Positions 1 through 10,414 of a stretch of 64,000 bases of DNA are shown here, piece by piece. Every line of letters begins with the position of its first letter. The stretch's first letter is position 1. A program made the translations under genes and the position numbers. Source of the stretch: Mimachlamys varia (Eukaryota; Mollusca; Bivalvia; Pectinida; Pectinidae); contig OX392541.1 in assembly GCA_947623455.1 (NCBI GenBank), positions 4,912,701 through 4,976,700 on the forward strand. The letters run 5' to 3'. The notes under the pieces are model-generated. The model saw nothing but the letters and a program-made list of their open reading frames with translations, searched no databases and was not told where the DNA came from.

Positions 1-1414
1 GTTTGTCACAAGAAGGACATTTCTGGTTCTGCTAATTTTGTGAAAAAAGTATTTTATCATGGTAAACACTCGATATTTCAGCAATCCTGCATTATTTTGA
101 CAACATTATGCTCAAATGAGGTGGTAATTAAATGAAATCTTACAGATTGAACACTTTTGATTTTGCTCCACTACCAGGCGTGGGACTGCTTCGTAGCTCT
201 AACGACACAATATAAAAAATCATCTCGTCGGGAAGAGCTACGTTAATCGCTGCTAGGGGTTACCCAATCCACGGAATTCCCGAATAAGATAGCAATTAAC
301 TTATAATTAGGGGCGAATACTTTGGAGGGGGGGGGAGGAAGCAGGGACGTATAAAACATGGAAGATAAAATTGTCAACTTGCATAGTCGCAATCCCACGC
401 ATGAGCCCTATATATATTGTTCTCAGATTTTGGGCTGCTGTCTTGCATGTAGATCTAGTGGATACTGAAGACAATTTAAGTTGAATGACAGATCGCAAAA
501 AATACATATACGATAATTCAAGTCCATCTGATTTATAAGAAAAATGATATAAACCATATTATAGAATACAAATCACAACACAGATTTTTATTTGACCGTC
601 TAGAAAAATTGTAGGTTTGGACTTAATTCATATATAAATGAGGGAGATGTCGAAGGAGATTGATAAGTTTTGGTCAAAATGAGGGAGTCTCCCTCTTAAT
701 GAGAGTCCAGGGATGACAGGTATTGGTACTAATATTAATACCCGGTCTCCTATGTCTCTGCCCCGGTACCGACGCAATATAAAAAATTGTCTCGTCGTGA
801 GGAGCTACGTTATCGCAGCTAGACAGGTATGAGCTCCAATACTATAAAGAGAAAGAGACAGTTTCTTATCTCTAGCTTTATACATCTCTGGAGGAATGAA
901 GCAAAACTGGACAGGATTGATCACCGGGGGCACTATTAGTTATAACCTGCCGACCCTCTGTCTGTCTGTCACCTTTTTGGGGTTTCTGAGCATCTCTGCA
1001 ATGAGTGTACATATTAAACTGAAATTTGGTATATTTTGCAGATACATCATTGGGATATCTAGGTCAAGTTTTAATTTGGTTACAGTTGAATGATTTTTTT
1101 ATAGATACAACCCCTGCAGGACTTAATAAAAATTCGATAATTCAGTTTCTGTGTATGATCTCTGCAACGTGTTCACATATTGAACTGAAATTTGGTATAC
1201 AGATACATCATGTGGATATCTAGGTCAAGTTGTGATATGGTTATGGTTGCATGATTGTTTACAGAGTTACGGCCCTTGGACTTGAAAATCTCTTCAACGT
1301 GTGCACATATTGAACTGAATGTTTAATGAATCATTGCATCTTTATAGCTTGTGGGGGTCGGTAGGGGACATGTATTGCTTCAGCAGTATTCAATATGCTT
1401 ATAGTGTTATATCC
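1..1414. other. AT-rich intergenic flank with short dispersed and tandem repeats
   Basis: No gene is recognisable. Two related short repeats lie at about 193-257 and 766-824. They share the core ATATAAAAAAT followed by CTCGTCG and GAGCTACGTTA. In the first, arms GTAGCTCTAACGAC and GTCGGGAAGAGCTAC can fold on each other. At about 989-1330 a roughly 150-bp unit is repeated 2.3 times in diverged form, with shared blocks such as GAACTGAAATTTGGTATA and GGATATCTAGGTCAAGTT. Short open frames here (for example 896-1093) match no family I know and are treated as chance. Confidence 0.5.
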
Positions 1415-1691
1415 AACTTATATTAATAAATATAAATATAAACTTTATTTATTTTACAACAATTATGAAACAAGTTATACAACTTATATCAATCAATCTT
1501 GTTGGCCCGGATGTTAGCGTGAGGGGTCTTATTATGGGAGGAAACTGGAGTACTCGGAGAAAACCCACGTGGTCAGGCAGGTGACCCCATATACCTTTTC
1601 ACGTCCGGTCGGGGAATCGAACCCCGGTCGCCTTGGTGAAAGGCAAGTGCGCTATCCAATGCACCAACCGACCACCCTAACTTATATTAAT
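1415..1691 (-). mobile_element. tRNA-derived SINE with 13-bp target-site duplication
   Basis: Read on the minus strand, the element starts near 1678 with a tRNA-like head. The RNA polymerase III B box GGTTCGATTCC is at 1613-1623, and the A-box-like TGGTGCATTGGATAGCGC lies upstream of it. A conserved body follows (GGGGTCACCTGC, then a CCGAGTACTCCAGTTTCCTC-type block), then an AATAAA-containing tail ending near 1428. Direct repeats AACTTATATTAAT at 1415-1427 and 1679-1691 flank it exactly and fit a target-site duplication. The body resembles, from memory, the metazoan/bivalve SINE groups with a conserved central domain; the exact family is not assigned. A second, rearranged copy lies at 47842-48365. 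Confidence 0.9.
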
Positions 1692-2128
1692 TACTCTTAT
1701 TTACTAGGATGTTTGTGCACATGTTAAGTACTGTATATTATGTAATATAGTTTAATATTTGCGTGGGTGCAGATTTGGGAATGTATCAAAATTCCTGAAA
1801 ATTATAACCTTGAGATTTTTGTTTAGATTATGGCTATATAAATCTAGGTTTCAAAATATTTTATGATCCACAAAATTTAACTTTAAACCCCCGCAAAATT
1901 TAACAACTCTACAGTATATCTGTTTGATTATACAATGTCTTTATTGTTGTCCTCATAAACTTATAACGGATGTTCCCTCGTTATACCTGGACGACCATGT
2001 CAATATCTGGGCCATCTGGGAGATAGAGACACTCATGTAGTCTTTATATAAAGTGATGTGTAAGATTCCAGAATCTAGATCTGCTTTAATATGTTAAATA
2101 TAGTCCTAGATATTAGCCCAGGGGAGAT

Positions 2129-2237
2129 GCATAAAAGGCAGTATCATACATTGTCAGTAATAATCACCACCTGTATACCAGATGTCAACTGCTCGAAACT
2201 GAACACCTTAATACGGATCATTAGTTAATTTACCAAG
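2129..2237 (+). promoter_or_regulatory. Candidate TATA promoter and non-coding first exon of the ASB-type gene
   Basis: A TATA-like element CATAAAAGG lies at 2130-2138. About 20-25 bp downstream is an initiator-like TCAGTAA (about 2154-2160). The following stretch ends in a strong 5' splice site, ACCAAG then GTAAGT, with the exon/intron break at 2237/2238. No long open frame lies in the interval, so it would be a 5' UTR exon. The first good downstream acceptor is the TTTTTCAG at 6711-6718, directly before the ASB-type ATG, so this may be that gene's exon 1 with a 4.5-kb intron. This is inference from signals only; a different exon 1 upstream of the window is possible. Confidence 0.35.
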
Positions 2238-2643
2238 GTAAGTTTTAATTTCTTTACCCATTGTTTTAATTTGTAAGCCATTCTCTGGAAAGCAGCTTTT
2301 CAAATATAACAAGGGCAGTGATCAATTTACAATTTATTTTCATGGGTCCTTTTAGTACATATTTCTAAAAACAATGGGTCTCGCATTGTTAAATTAGAGT
2401 ATTTCCAAAATTTCTATGGGTCCTATCAAAATTTTATGAGTATCGGACTCCCATGTAGATTGATCACTGCGAGGGGATAATCCGAGTGTATTTTGAACTT
2501 TGTGACAGTATATGTTATACTATTTCAAATGAATTTTGCATTATAGCGGAGTCACTAAAAAAAAAGATTTATGTATAATCATGGAAAAGTCTGATCAGCC
2601 CTAGGCCTACTCTAGTTGATAAATTAAGGCACACGGACAGATA

Positions 2644-4345
2644 TGCAAGATATTTTAACCTTTCTCTTCGAAATCATTTTTCACCCTGGTGTTAATAGGA
2701 GGCTCCACGAACACATCAAAGTCAGGGGCAGGGGGCAGAACATCAAAGTCAGGGGCAGGGTAGCAAAACATCAAAGTCAAGGTCAGGGGGCAGAACATCA
2801 AAGTCAGGGGGCAGAACATCAAAGTCAAGGGCAGGGGGCAGAACATCAAAGTCAAGGTCAGGGGGCAGAACATCAAAGTCAAGGTCAGGGGGCAGAACAT
2901 CATAGTCAGGGGGCAAAACGTCAAAGTCAAGGTCAGAACATCAAATTCAAGGCCAGGGGGCAGAACATCAAAGTCAGGGGCGGGGGGGGCAGAACATTAA
3001 AGTCAGGGGGCAGAAACATCAAAGTTAAGGGCAGGAGGCAGAACGTCAAAGTCAAGATCAGGGGGCAGAACATCAAAGTCAGGGGCAGGGTGCAGAACAT
3101 CTAAGTCAGGGGTAGGAGGCAGACCATCAAAGTCAGGGGCAGGAGGCAGACCATCAAAGTCAGGGGGCAGAACATCAAAGTCAAAGGAAGGGGCAGAACA
3201 TCAAAGCCGGGGCAGAACATCAAAGCCAGGGGCAGAACATCTAAGTCAAGGGCAGGAGGCAGAACATCAAAGTCAGGGGGCAGAACATTCAAGTCAGGGG
3301 CATGGGGCAGAACATCTAAGTCAGGGGCAGGAGGCAGACCATCAAAGTCAGGGGCAGGGGGCAGAACATCTAAGTCAGGGGCAGGAGGCAGACCATCAAA
3401 GTCAGGGGCAGGGGACAGACAATCAAAGTCAGGGGCAGGGTGGCAAAACATCAAAGTCAAGGTCAGGGGGCAGAACAGTCAAGTCAGGGGACAGAACATT
3501 CAAGTCAGGGGACAGAACATCAAAGTCAGGGGACAGAACATCAAAGTCAGGGGCAGGGGCAGAACATCAAAGTCAGGGGCAGGGGGCAGACCATCTAAGT
3601 CAGGGTCAGGAGGCAGACCATCAAAGTCAGAGGCAGGGGGCAGAACATCAAAGTTAGTTCAGGGGGCAGAACATCAAAATCAGGGGCAGGGGGCAGAACA
3701 TCAAAGTCAGCGGCAGGAGGCAAAACATCTAAGTCAGGGGCAGGAGGCAGACCATCAAAGTCAGGAGGCAGACCATCAAAGTCAGGGGGCAGAACATCAA
3801 AGTCAGGGGGCAGAACATCAAAGTCAGGGGAAGGGGCAGAACATCAAAGCCAGAGGCAGAACATCTAAGTCAGGGGCAGGTGGCAGAACATCAAGTCAGG
3901 GGAAGGGGCAGAACATCAAAGCCAGGGGCAGAACATCTAAGTCAGGGGCAGGAGGCAGACCATCAAAGTCAGGGGCAGGAGGCAGACCATCAAAGTCAGG
4001 GGCAGAACATCCAAGTCAGGGCCAGGAGGCAGACCATCAAAGTCAGGGGCAGGGGGGCAAAACATCAAATTCAAGGTCAGGAGGAAGAACATTCAAGTCA
4101 GGGGGCAGAACATCAAAGTCAGGGGCAGGGGTCAGAACATCAAAGTCAGGGACAGGGGCAGAACATCAAAGTCAGGGGCAGGGGGCAGACCATCAAAGTC
4201 AGAGGCAGGGGGCAGAACATCAAAGTCAGAGGCAGGGGGCAGAACTTCAAAGTCAGGGGCAGGGGGCAGAACATCAAAGGTAGGGCAGGGGGCAGAACAT
4301 CAAAGTTAGGGCAGGGGCAGAACATCAAAGTCAGGGGTAGAAGGG
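2644..4345. repeat. G-rich minisatellite, 20/21/27-bp interleaved units
   Basis: The core unit is CAGAACATCAAAGTCAGGGG followed by either GCAG (short form, about 21 bp) or a second CAGGGGG block (long form, 27 bp). About 70 units are mixed irregularly, with sub-variants such as CATCAAAGCCAGGGG, CATCTAAGTCAGGGG and a CCATCAAAGTC form. The array lies between the candidate exon 1 and the coding exon of the ASB-type gene, so it is probably intronic. Open frames on both strands (for example 2643-3104 and 3880-4356 plus, 3101-3460 minus) arise because the monomer has few stops. They break wherever 20-bp units occur, so I do not call them genes. Confidence 0.95.
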
Positions 4346-5549
4346 GCCAAAAATAGAAGCTTCTGATTGGTCTTTGTAGAACTGATTTTATATGGGGGCC
4401 GGCCAGGGCCTTTATATCTTATTTTCGGATGAATTTCTCTTTTTATGAGTGATGGCGCTAGTTTGGGTCTGTTAAAGAGTTGGAGGGGTTCAGGGTTCAT
4501 GGCGTTGTCATTGCTGTGTGAATCCCTATCCTATTATTTTTTCCACAAAGTAAACACCAGACTAATATTACTTAACACTTTCAAAACTGGTCTGAGATGC
4601 TCTTTAGGTCTGACCGGAGCTTTGCCCAAGTGACCTACAATGTATACTGATCGGTTTCTATCTGTCGTTGTGCGTCGTTTGTCGTACATTTACATTAACA
4701 AATTCTTCTAGAAACAGCAGATGAAATCTTTTCAAACTTAGCCAAAATAATACTTGGTAGATAATGATACAACATTGTATGTTAAGATGCAGGTCAGGTT
4801 TGATTTGGTGATGCTTGATATGACTGATATTTGAGAGCCAGTGGGAAATAGAATCACAAAAAATAATTTGTGTTGTCAGCTTGGGCTATTGGCAGGTTCT
4901 CGAAGGTTTTATTATTATATATAGATCAGGTGGTAGCCGGGGACATCACAAAATCAGTAATTAAAGTGGTGCACCTGGTGGCCTGCTATAGGTAATAATG
5001 TGAAAACATGTCGTTATATGTGTATTTTGACCAATTTCATCAATCTTAAATGATTTCAAAAGAAGTATTGATATATTCCATCTTGCAACTGTTAGTGTTG
5101 ATAGGCCGCTGTCGTGTAAACAACACATTAACTAGCTATATAGAAGAATATAAATATATAGGTCACTAGTATGTGATACTGTCATACTGTAGGTATACGC
5201 TCACACTGTTATCAGTTACACCTTCACAATTATACTGTTTATTTATAACCACAGACAATGACTTAGTTTATGGTTTTGGCTTGTATTCTATTTGGGATGG
5301 AATGCTGTCTCACTTCTCAATGACATTTTGATATCTTTATCGTTTTAGTTTATCAAAGAAAATTCCAAAAATAGAAACATTGAGCTTAGAATAGAACAAG
5401 TAAATAATGTCTGATAGCCATATGATATGCTGGCCTACATCGGCAACTTACAAGTTTACCTATTGTATTTCTCTGTTTAAATTACCATATTCACCATAAT
5501 TAGCATCTTCCCCCTTTAAATGCCCCCCACTTCTGCGGAGACATTGAAG
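4346..5549. other. Unassigned intronic or intergenic sequence
   Basis: AT-rich sequence between the minisatellite and the diverged 300-bp repeats. Open frames at 4306-4500 (minus) and 4445-4633 (plus) show no family signature. I see no RNA gene, recognisable mobile element or strong palindrome. Confidence 0.5.
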
Positions 5550-6500
5550 TTATATGTAATCTTTTTAATCTTGACCAAAATAATCCTTGGTTGATGAGGA
5601 TACATATTTGTAAAATTGGGATTCCTGCCCCTCCCCCAGTAACCAGGATGGGGTCCCAAAGGGAACAGTCAACAATATTTCAAAAATCTTGTTCTCCAGA
5701 GTCGGAGTTATGGAAAGTTGATCAGGGTCTTTGTTTAATTTGTAAATTTCAGTACCCCCGGTCCGAGATCTAATCTGTGTCCCATCAGGGAGGGGGTGAA
5801 GTTTACTATAATTTGTATAGGGAAATAACACTTTGGTATATTATGTTAATTTTAATTGGAAATTAAACTTTGTTAGAATCATGAAAAAGATGGTATCAAA
5901 TTGTAAAGTTGAAATTCCTGCCTCAACTTCAGGGGCAGGGCCCCAAAGAGGAAATAATAAATGTTTTTTTTTTAAATCTTCTTCTCCAGACTCAGAGGTG
6001 CTACAGTCTGTTTTCCTACATGGATAGAATTAAAGATCATCAGAAGCTTAAGTGTTCAATTTGTAAATTTCATTAACCCTGGGCTATCTCTGCATTTGTT
6101 CCCCCTCAGGGAGGGAGTAAAGTTATTATAGGTAAAAAAAACACTTTGGGGGGAAATTTTGTCCATTTTCAGCAGGAAATTATTCCTACATGGTCAAAAA
6201 CATTCTTAGAAGATGATATCAAACTGTAAAATTAGGATTAATATATATTCTTGCCCCAATCCCAGGGCCAGGAGCTGGGGTGAGGTACTATGTACAGTCT
6301 ATTATTGAATTGTTCCACATGTAATTAATGATCAGTTCAGGGGCTTAATTTGTTTAATTTGTAATATCCAGTATCCCCAGTGCATTCTTTCCCCCTGATC
6401 AGGGAGAGGGTCTAAGTTTACTATAGGTTATTATATCAGAAAGTAACTTTTTTGGATATATTTTGTCAATTTTTAGGAGTAAACCATTCCTACTATGTGA
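5550..6500. repeat. Three diverged tandem copies of a roughly 300-bp unit
   Basis: The marker CAGGGAGGG recurs at 5786 and 6106, and as CAGGGAGAGG near 6400, spacing 320 and 294 bp. Each copy is preceded by TTTAATTTGTAAATTTCAGT-like and TTGTTCTCCAGA-like blocks and followed by a GTTTACTATA-like block, an ACACTTTGG-like block and a purine-rich stretch. The copies differ by many substitutions and indels, so the duplication is old. Short open frames inside (5565-5831, 5833-6027) are not conserved between copies and are not called. The unit lies just upstream of the ASB-type coding exon. Confidence 0.7.
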
Positions 6501-6710
6501 TGATCATCCTCAATAGTAAAATAATTAGTTTCAATAATTTTGAAATCCTTATCCTAATTAATGACACAACATTGTTGTATTTCACTTTGTTTATATGTTG
6601 ATTTCATCATTAAATTTGAGCTACTACTCACCTGACAGCTAAGGCCCTAACAGACTTCTAATTTTCATTATAAGAGAAAACACAAAACAAACTTATTGTT
6701 GATGTTTATG

Positions 6711-6718
6711 TTTTTCAG
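6711..6718 (+). promoter_or_regulatory. 3' splice site preceding the ASB-type start codon
   Basis: TTTTTCAG preceded by a T-rich tract, 10 bases before the ATG at 6729. It fits a U2-type acceptor and decides the start codon, since the upstream in-frame ATGs would be intronic. Confidence 0.7.
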
Positions 6719-6728
6719 ATCGAACACA

Positions 6729-7898
6729 ATGGGGGCAAGTTTTCCTAAGGTTGAGCAATTGTCTCGGACGATGAGTGCCATACAGGACGGGGATGTGGCA
6801 CTGCTGCAGGTGTTGTCACGCTCAACAAACCTGACCGGCTACCTCAAACTGCGTCACTCTCAGACTACGGCTCTACACATAGCAGCTGCTCACGGTCAGC
6901 CAGAATGCATCCAATATCTGCTTGATCTTGGAGCTAATATACATGAAGTGGATTCTAGTCGCGATTCTGTGTTACATAGTGCCATTGTGACAAAATCATC
7001 AAAATGGTGCACCTGTCTGTCTCTGATTCTAAAAGCAAAAGCAGACATCAATGCCGTGAATGTTTGGCAGAGGACTCCTTTGATGAAAGCAGTGGTCAAT
7101 TTTAAAATTGCTGCTGCTAATTATCTGATCAGTGAAGGGGCTGATGTTTCTATTGCTGACGAGAACGGGACAACCCCGCTGCATGTTGCTGCTAGCTACG
7201 GCAATCTCGACCTGGTGAAAACTTTACAGGAGAACCGCGCTAACAACAACGCTCAGGATCAGAGAGGACGGACACCTATGTATTTTGCCATCCTTGGAGG
7301 TCATGAAGATGTGAGCGAGTACCTCGTTCAGCATGGTTGTGAGGTGAACCTGTTTGACCTTGGTTGGGGGTCACCATTACAGCTCTCTGTCACCAAATGT
7401 AATGTCAGGGTCTTGTCCCTCCTTCTCAAATCAGGGGCATGCTTCAATGTACAGCCAAAAAACATGGCTGCTGCACCAGGCATTATTGACATAGCTTTAA
7501 AGATTGCACTCAAAAGGGTGAACATCTATCGAAATGAAATGAACAAACAAGATGGAGACATCTGCTGCGCAAGTAAAAAACGTGCATGTGACAGTCTCGA
7601 GTGTCTCCGCCTTCTGATCGTGGCCAGTGGCTTGCCTGTGAGAGAAAAGCTGATGAAAAGTATTCACCAACTTGTGACTCAGTTGTTTCATAAAGATCTA
7701 CAAAAACCCTTCATGGACCTTCATCGCAGTGCTACAAAAGCTCACAAATCCTCCAAGAACTCTCCACCATCGTTGCAATACCTGGCTCGACGAAAATGTC
7801 GCAAGTTAATGATGACGTCAAATCATAATCTCATTTGGGCATGTGACCGACTTGATGTTCCTAATGTGATAATTGATCTCCTTACTCTGCAGTCTTAA
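6729..7898 (+). CDS. Ankyrin repeat and SOCS-box (ASB-type) protein
   Basis: The 389-residue product has about six ankyrin repeats (near residues 43-74, 77-110, 114-145, 147-178, 180-210 and 213-243; signatures TALHIAAAHG, RTPLMKAV, TPLHVAASYG and RTPMYFAILGG). After a Lys/Cys-rich linker comes a C-terminal SOCS-box-like segment (about 346-385, starting PPSLQYLARRKCRKLM). Known ASB proteins are substrate receptors: ankyrin repeats bind the target, and the SOCS box recruits Elongin B/C and Cullin-5 for ubiquitination. I chose the ATG at 6729 because a 3' splice site (TTTTTCAG) ends at 6718 and the start context is strong (A at -3, G at +4). An in-frame upstream ATG at 6696 would lie in the intron. 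The whole CDS is in one exon. An ATTAAA polyadenylation-like signal follows. ASB class is likely; the subtype cannot be assigned. Confidence 0.85.
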   Translation: MGASFPKVEQLSRTMSAIQDGDVALLQVLSRSTNLTGYLKLRHSQTTALHIAAAHGQPECIQYLLDLGANIHEVDSSRDSVLHSAIVTKSSKWCTCLSLILKAKADINAVNVWQRTPLMKAVVNFKIAAANYLISEGADVSIADENGTTPLHVAASYGNLDLVKTLQENRANNNAQDQRGRTPMYFAILGGHEDVSEYLVQHGCEVNLFDLGWGSPLQLSVTKCNVRVLSLLLKSGACFNVQPKNMAAAPGIIDIALKIALKRVNIYRNEMNKQDGDICCASKKRACDSLECLRLLIVASGLPVREKLMKSIHQLVTQLFHKDLQKPFMDLHRSATKAHKSSKNSPPSLQYLARRKCRKLMMTSNHNLIWACDRLDVPNVIIDLLTLQS

Positions 7899-7997
7899 AA
7901 TCATTTATTAATGTGTACCCACAACAAAATATCTGGTGAAATATTTTCGTTTCAACTGATTTGTGTGGGTGAAACTCTATGTGTCATTTTCATGTTC

Positions 7998-8003
7998 ATT
8001 AAA
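7998..8003 (+). terminator. ATTAAA polyadenylation-like signal of the ASB-type gene
   Basis: ATTAAA, the common variant of AATAAA, lies 100 bp after the stop codon, followed by a GT-rich stretch (TTTGTGTGTATAG). It sits just before the pearl-like element that starts at 8071, so the 3' UTR would be short. Confidence 0.45.
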
Positions 8004-8070
8004 ACTCTTGGATATCATGTGCAATAGAGTTTGTGTGTATAGTACTAGTGTCAACACACTTATATTTATT

Positions 8071-9931
8071 AGGTCATCTGACCCGAAGGGTCAGGATGAC
8101 CTATAGTCATCATGCTTCGTCCGTCCTCGTGCGCCGTGCGTCGTGCGCCGTGTGCCGTCCGTAAACTTTTCCATTTAAACATCTTCTTCACATAAACCAA
8201 AAGGCCCATAGACCCAATATTGGGCTTGTGCCATGCTGGGATGAAGGGGTACCAAGTTTGTTCAAACAAATGACCTTGACCTTCATTCAAGGTCACAGGG
8301 GCCAAAAAGGTCAAAATCTTTGAACGACTTCTTCTGAATAACCAAAAGGCCCAGAGACCTGATATTGGGCCTGTGGCATGCTGGGATAAAGGGCTACCAA
8401 GTTTGTTCAAACAAATGACCTTGACCTTCATTCAAGGTCACAGGGGCCAAAAAGGTCAAAATCTTTGAACGACTTCTTCTGAATAACCAAAAGGCCCAGA
8501 GACCTGATATTGGGCCTGTGTTATGCTGGGATAAAGGGGTACCAAGTTTGTTCAAACAAATGACCTTGACCTTCATTCAAGGTCACAGGGGCCAAAAAGG
8601 TCAAAATCTTTTTAAACATCTTCTTCTCATAAACCAAAAGGCCCAGAGACCTGATATTGGTCCTGTGTTATGCTGAGATAAAGGGCTACCAAGTTTGTTC
8701 AAAGAAATGACCTTGACTTTCATTCAAGGTCACAGGGGCCAAAAAGGTCAAAATCTTTGAACGACTTCTTCTGAATAACCAAAAGGCCCAGAGACCTTAT
8801 ATTGGGCCTGTGGCATGCTGGGATAAAGAGCTACCAAGTTTGTTCAAACAAATGACCTTGACCTTCATTCAAGGTCACAGGGGCCAAAAAGGTCAAAATC
8901 TTTGAACGACTTCTTCTGAATAACCAAAAGGCCCAGAGACCTGATATTGGGCCTGTGTTATGCTGGGATAAAGGGGTACCAAGTTTGTTCAAACAAATGA
9001 CCTTGACCTTCATTCAAGGTCACAGGGGCCAAAAAGGTCAAAATCTTTTTAAACAACTTCTTCTGAATAACCAAAAGGCCCAGAGACCTGATATTGGTCC
9101 TGTGTTATGCTGAGATAAAGGGCTACCAATTTTGTTCAAAGAAATGACCTTGACTTTCATTCAAGGTCACTGGGGCCAAAACGGTCATAATCTTTAAACG
9201 ACTTCTTCTGAATAACCAAAAGGCCCAGAGACCTAATATTGGGCCTGTGGCATGCTGGGATAAAGGGCTACCAAGTTTGTTCAAAGAAATGACCTTGACT
9301 TTCATTCAAGGTCACAGGGGCCAAAACAGTCATAATCTTTAAACGACTTCTTCTGAATAACCAAAAGGCCCAGAGACCTGATATTGGGCCTGTGGCATGC
9401 TGGGATAAAGGGCTACCAAGTTTGTTCAAAGAAATGATCTTGACTTTCATTCAAGGTCACAGGGACCAAAACGGTCATAATCTTTAAACAACTTCTTCTG
9501 AATAACCAAAAGGCCCAGAGATCTAATATTGGGCCTGTGGCATGCTGGGATAAAGGGCTACCAAGTTTGTTCAAAGAAATGACCTTGACTTTCATTCAAG
9601 GTCACTGGGGCCAAAACGAAACTGTTGTTATTTTTCGTGTAGTCAAAAATCCAAGATGGCCTCCACAGCGGCCATTTTGAAAACACATTCTAAACTTCTC
9701 AAGTTCTACCAGTGGAATTGAGCTGAAACTTGCCAGAAATGATATCCTGAGATGGTCCCAACAAAGTGTTGTTATTTTTCAAGCCCATCAGAAATCCAAG
9801 AAGGCCACTATCTTGAACTTGGCAATCTATACAGGCATATTATAACTTGATTTAATGACTACACGTATTTTCATAGTGATTTTACAATTGGTAGTCAGAT
9901 GACCGTTAAGGCCCGTTGGGCCTCTTGTTAA
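8071..9931 (+). mobile_element. Pearl-like / non-autonomous Helentron-like element with 145-bp core array
   Basis: The left end is a hairpin at 8071-8102 (AGGTCATCTGACCC, loop GAA, GGGTCAGGATGACCT). A CGTGCG-rich stretch follows, then about ten tandem 145-bp units (8190-9620), a unique right part containing CAAGATGGCC and CGGCCATTTTGAAAAC, and a right end with hairpin AGGCCC-GTT-GGGCCT before CTTGTT (about 9908-9929). Each core unit contains ACCAAGTTTGTTCAAA, TGACCTTGA and TTCAAGGTCAC. Bivalve pearl elements, as I recall, have this layout (unique ends, central tandem core) and are considered Helentron-related. No protein is encoded: repeated 60-residue open frames at 145-bp spacing are by-products of the unit. 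Two more copies lie at 11308-12276 and 48827-49470, both inverted. Confidence 0.75.
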
Positions 9932-10009
9932 AAGTGTGTTCATCACCATTGTTGTTGGCCCTTGTTAAACATGTCCTTGTAGATAGTGTGGCAGTGTTTA
10001 TAGGAATAG

Positions 10010-10414
10010 TGTTCGTTATAAAATCATGTTCGTTATAAAATCATGTCGTTGTAAAATCATGAAATCATGTCCGTTATAAAATCATGTTCATTATAGAATC
10101 ATTTTCGTTATAAAATCATGTCTGTTATAAAATCATTTTCATTATAGAATCATTTTCAGTATAAAATCATGTTTGTTATAAAATCATGTTCATTATAAAA
10201 TCATGTTCATTATAAAATCATGTTTGTTATAAAATCATGTCCGTTATAAAATCATGTTCATTATAAAAATATGTTCATTATAAAATAATGTTCATTACAA
10301 AATCATGTTCATTACAAAATCATGTTCGTTATAAAATCATGTTCATTATAAAATCAAGTTCATTACAAAATCATGTCCATTATAAAATCAAGTTCGTTAT
10401 AAAATCATGTTCAT
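10010..10414. repeat. 17-bp minisatellite
   Basis: About 24 units of TTCGTTATAAAATCATG, with variants starting TTCATT and TCCGTT. Very AT-rich and non-coding. It sits between the two oppositely oriented pearl-like elements. Confidence 0.95.

Noticed and set aside
1600..1678. Functional tRNA gene on the minus strand
   Set aside because: A and B boxes are present, but the sequence continues into a SINE body and tail with a target duplication. The cloverleaf 3' half is not followed by a tRNA terminator.
2643..4356. Open frames over the G-rich minisatellite on both strands
   Set aside because: Stop-free monomers; frames break at 20-bp units. The location is probably intronic.
6729..6750. N-myristoylation signal at MGASFPKV of the ASB-type protein
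   Set aside because: The residue at position 6 is Pro, where a small residue such as Ser or Thr is expected.
8069..9595. Six 60-120 codon minus-strand open frames with MKVKVICLNKLG starts
   Set aside because: They recur at the 145-bp period of the pearl-like core and have no flanking coding sequence.
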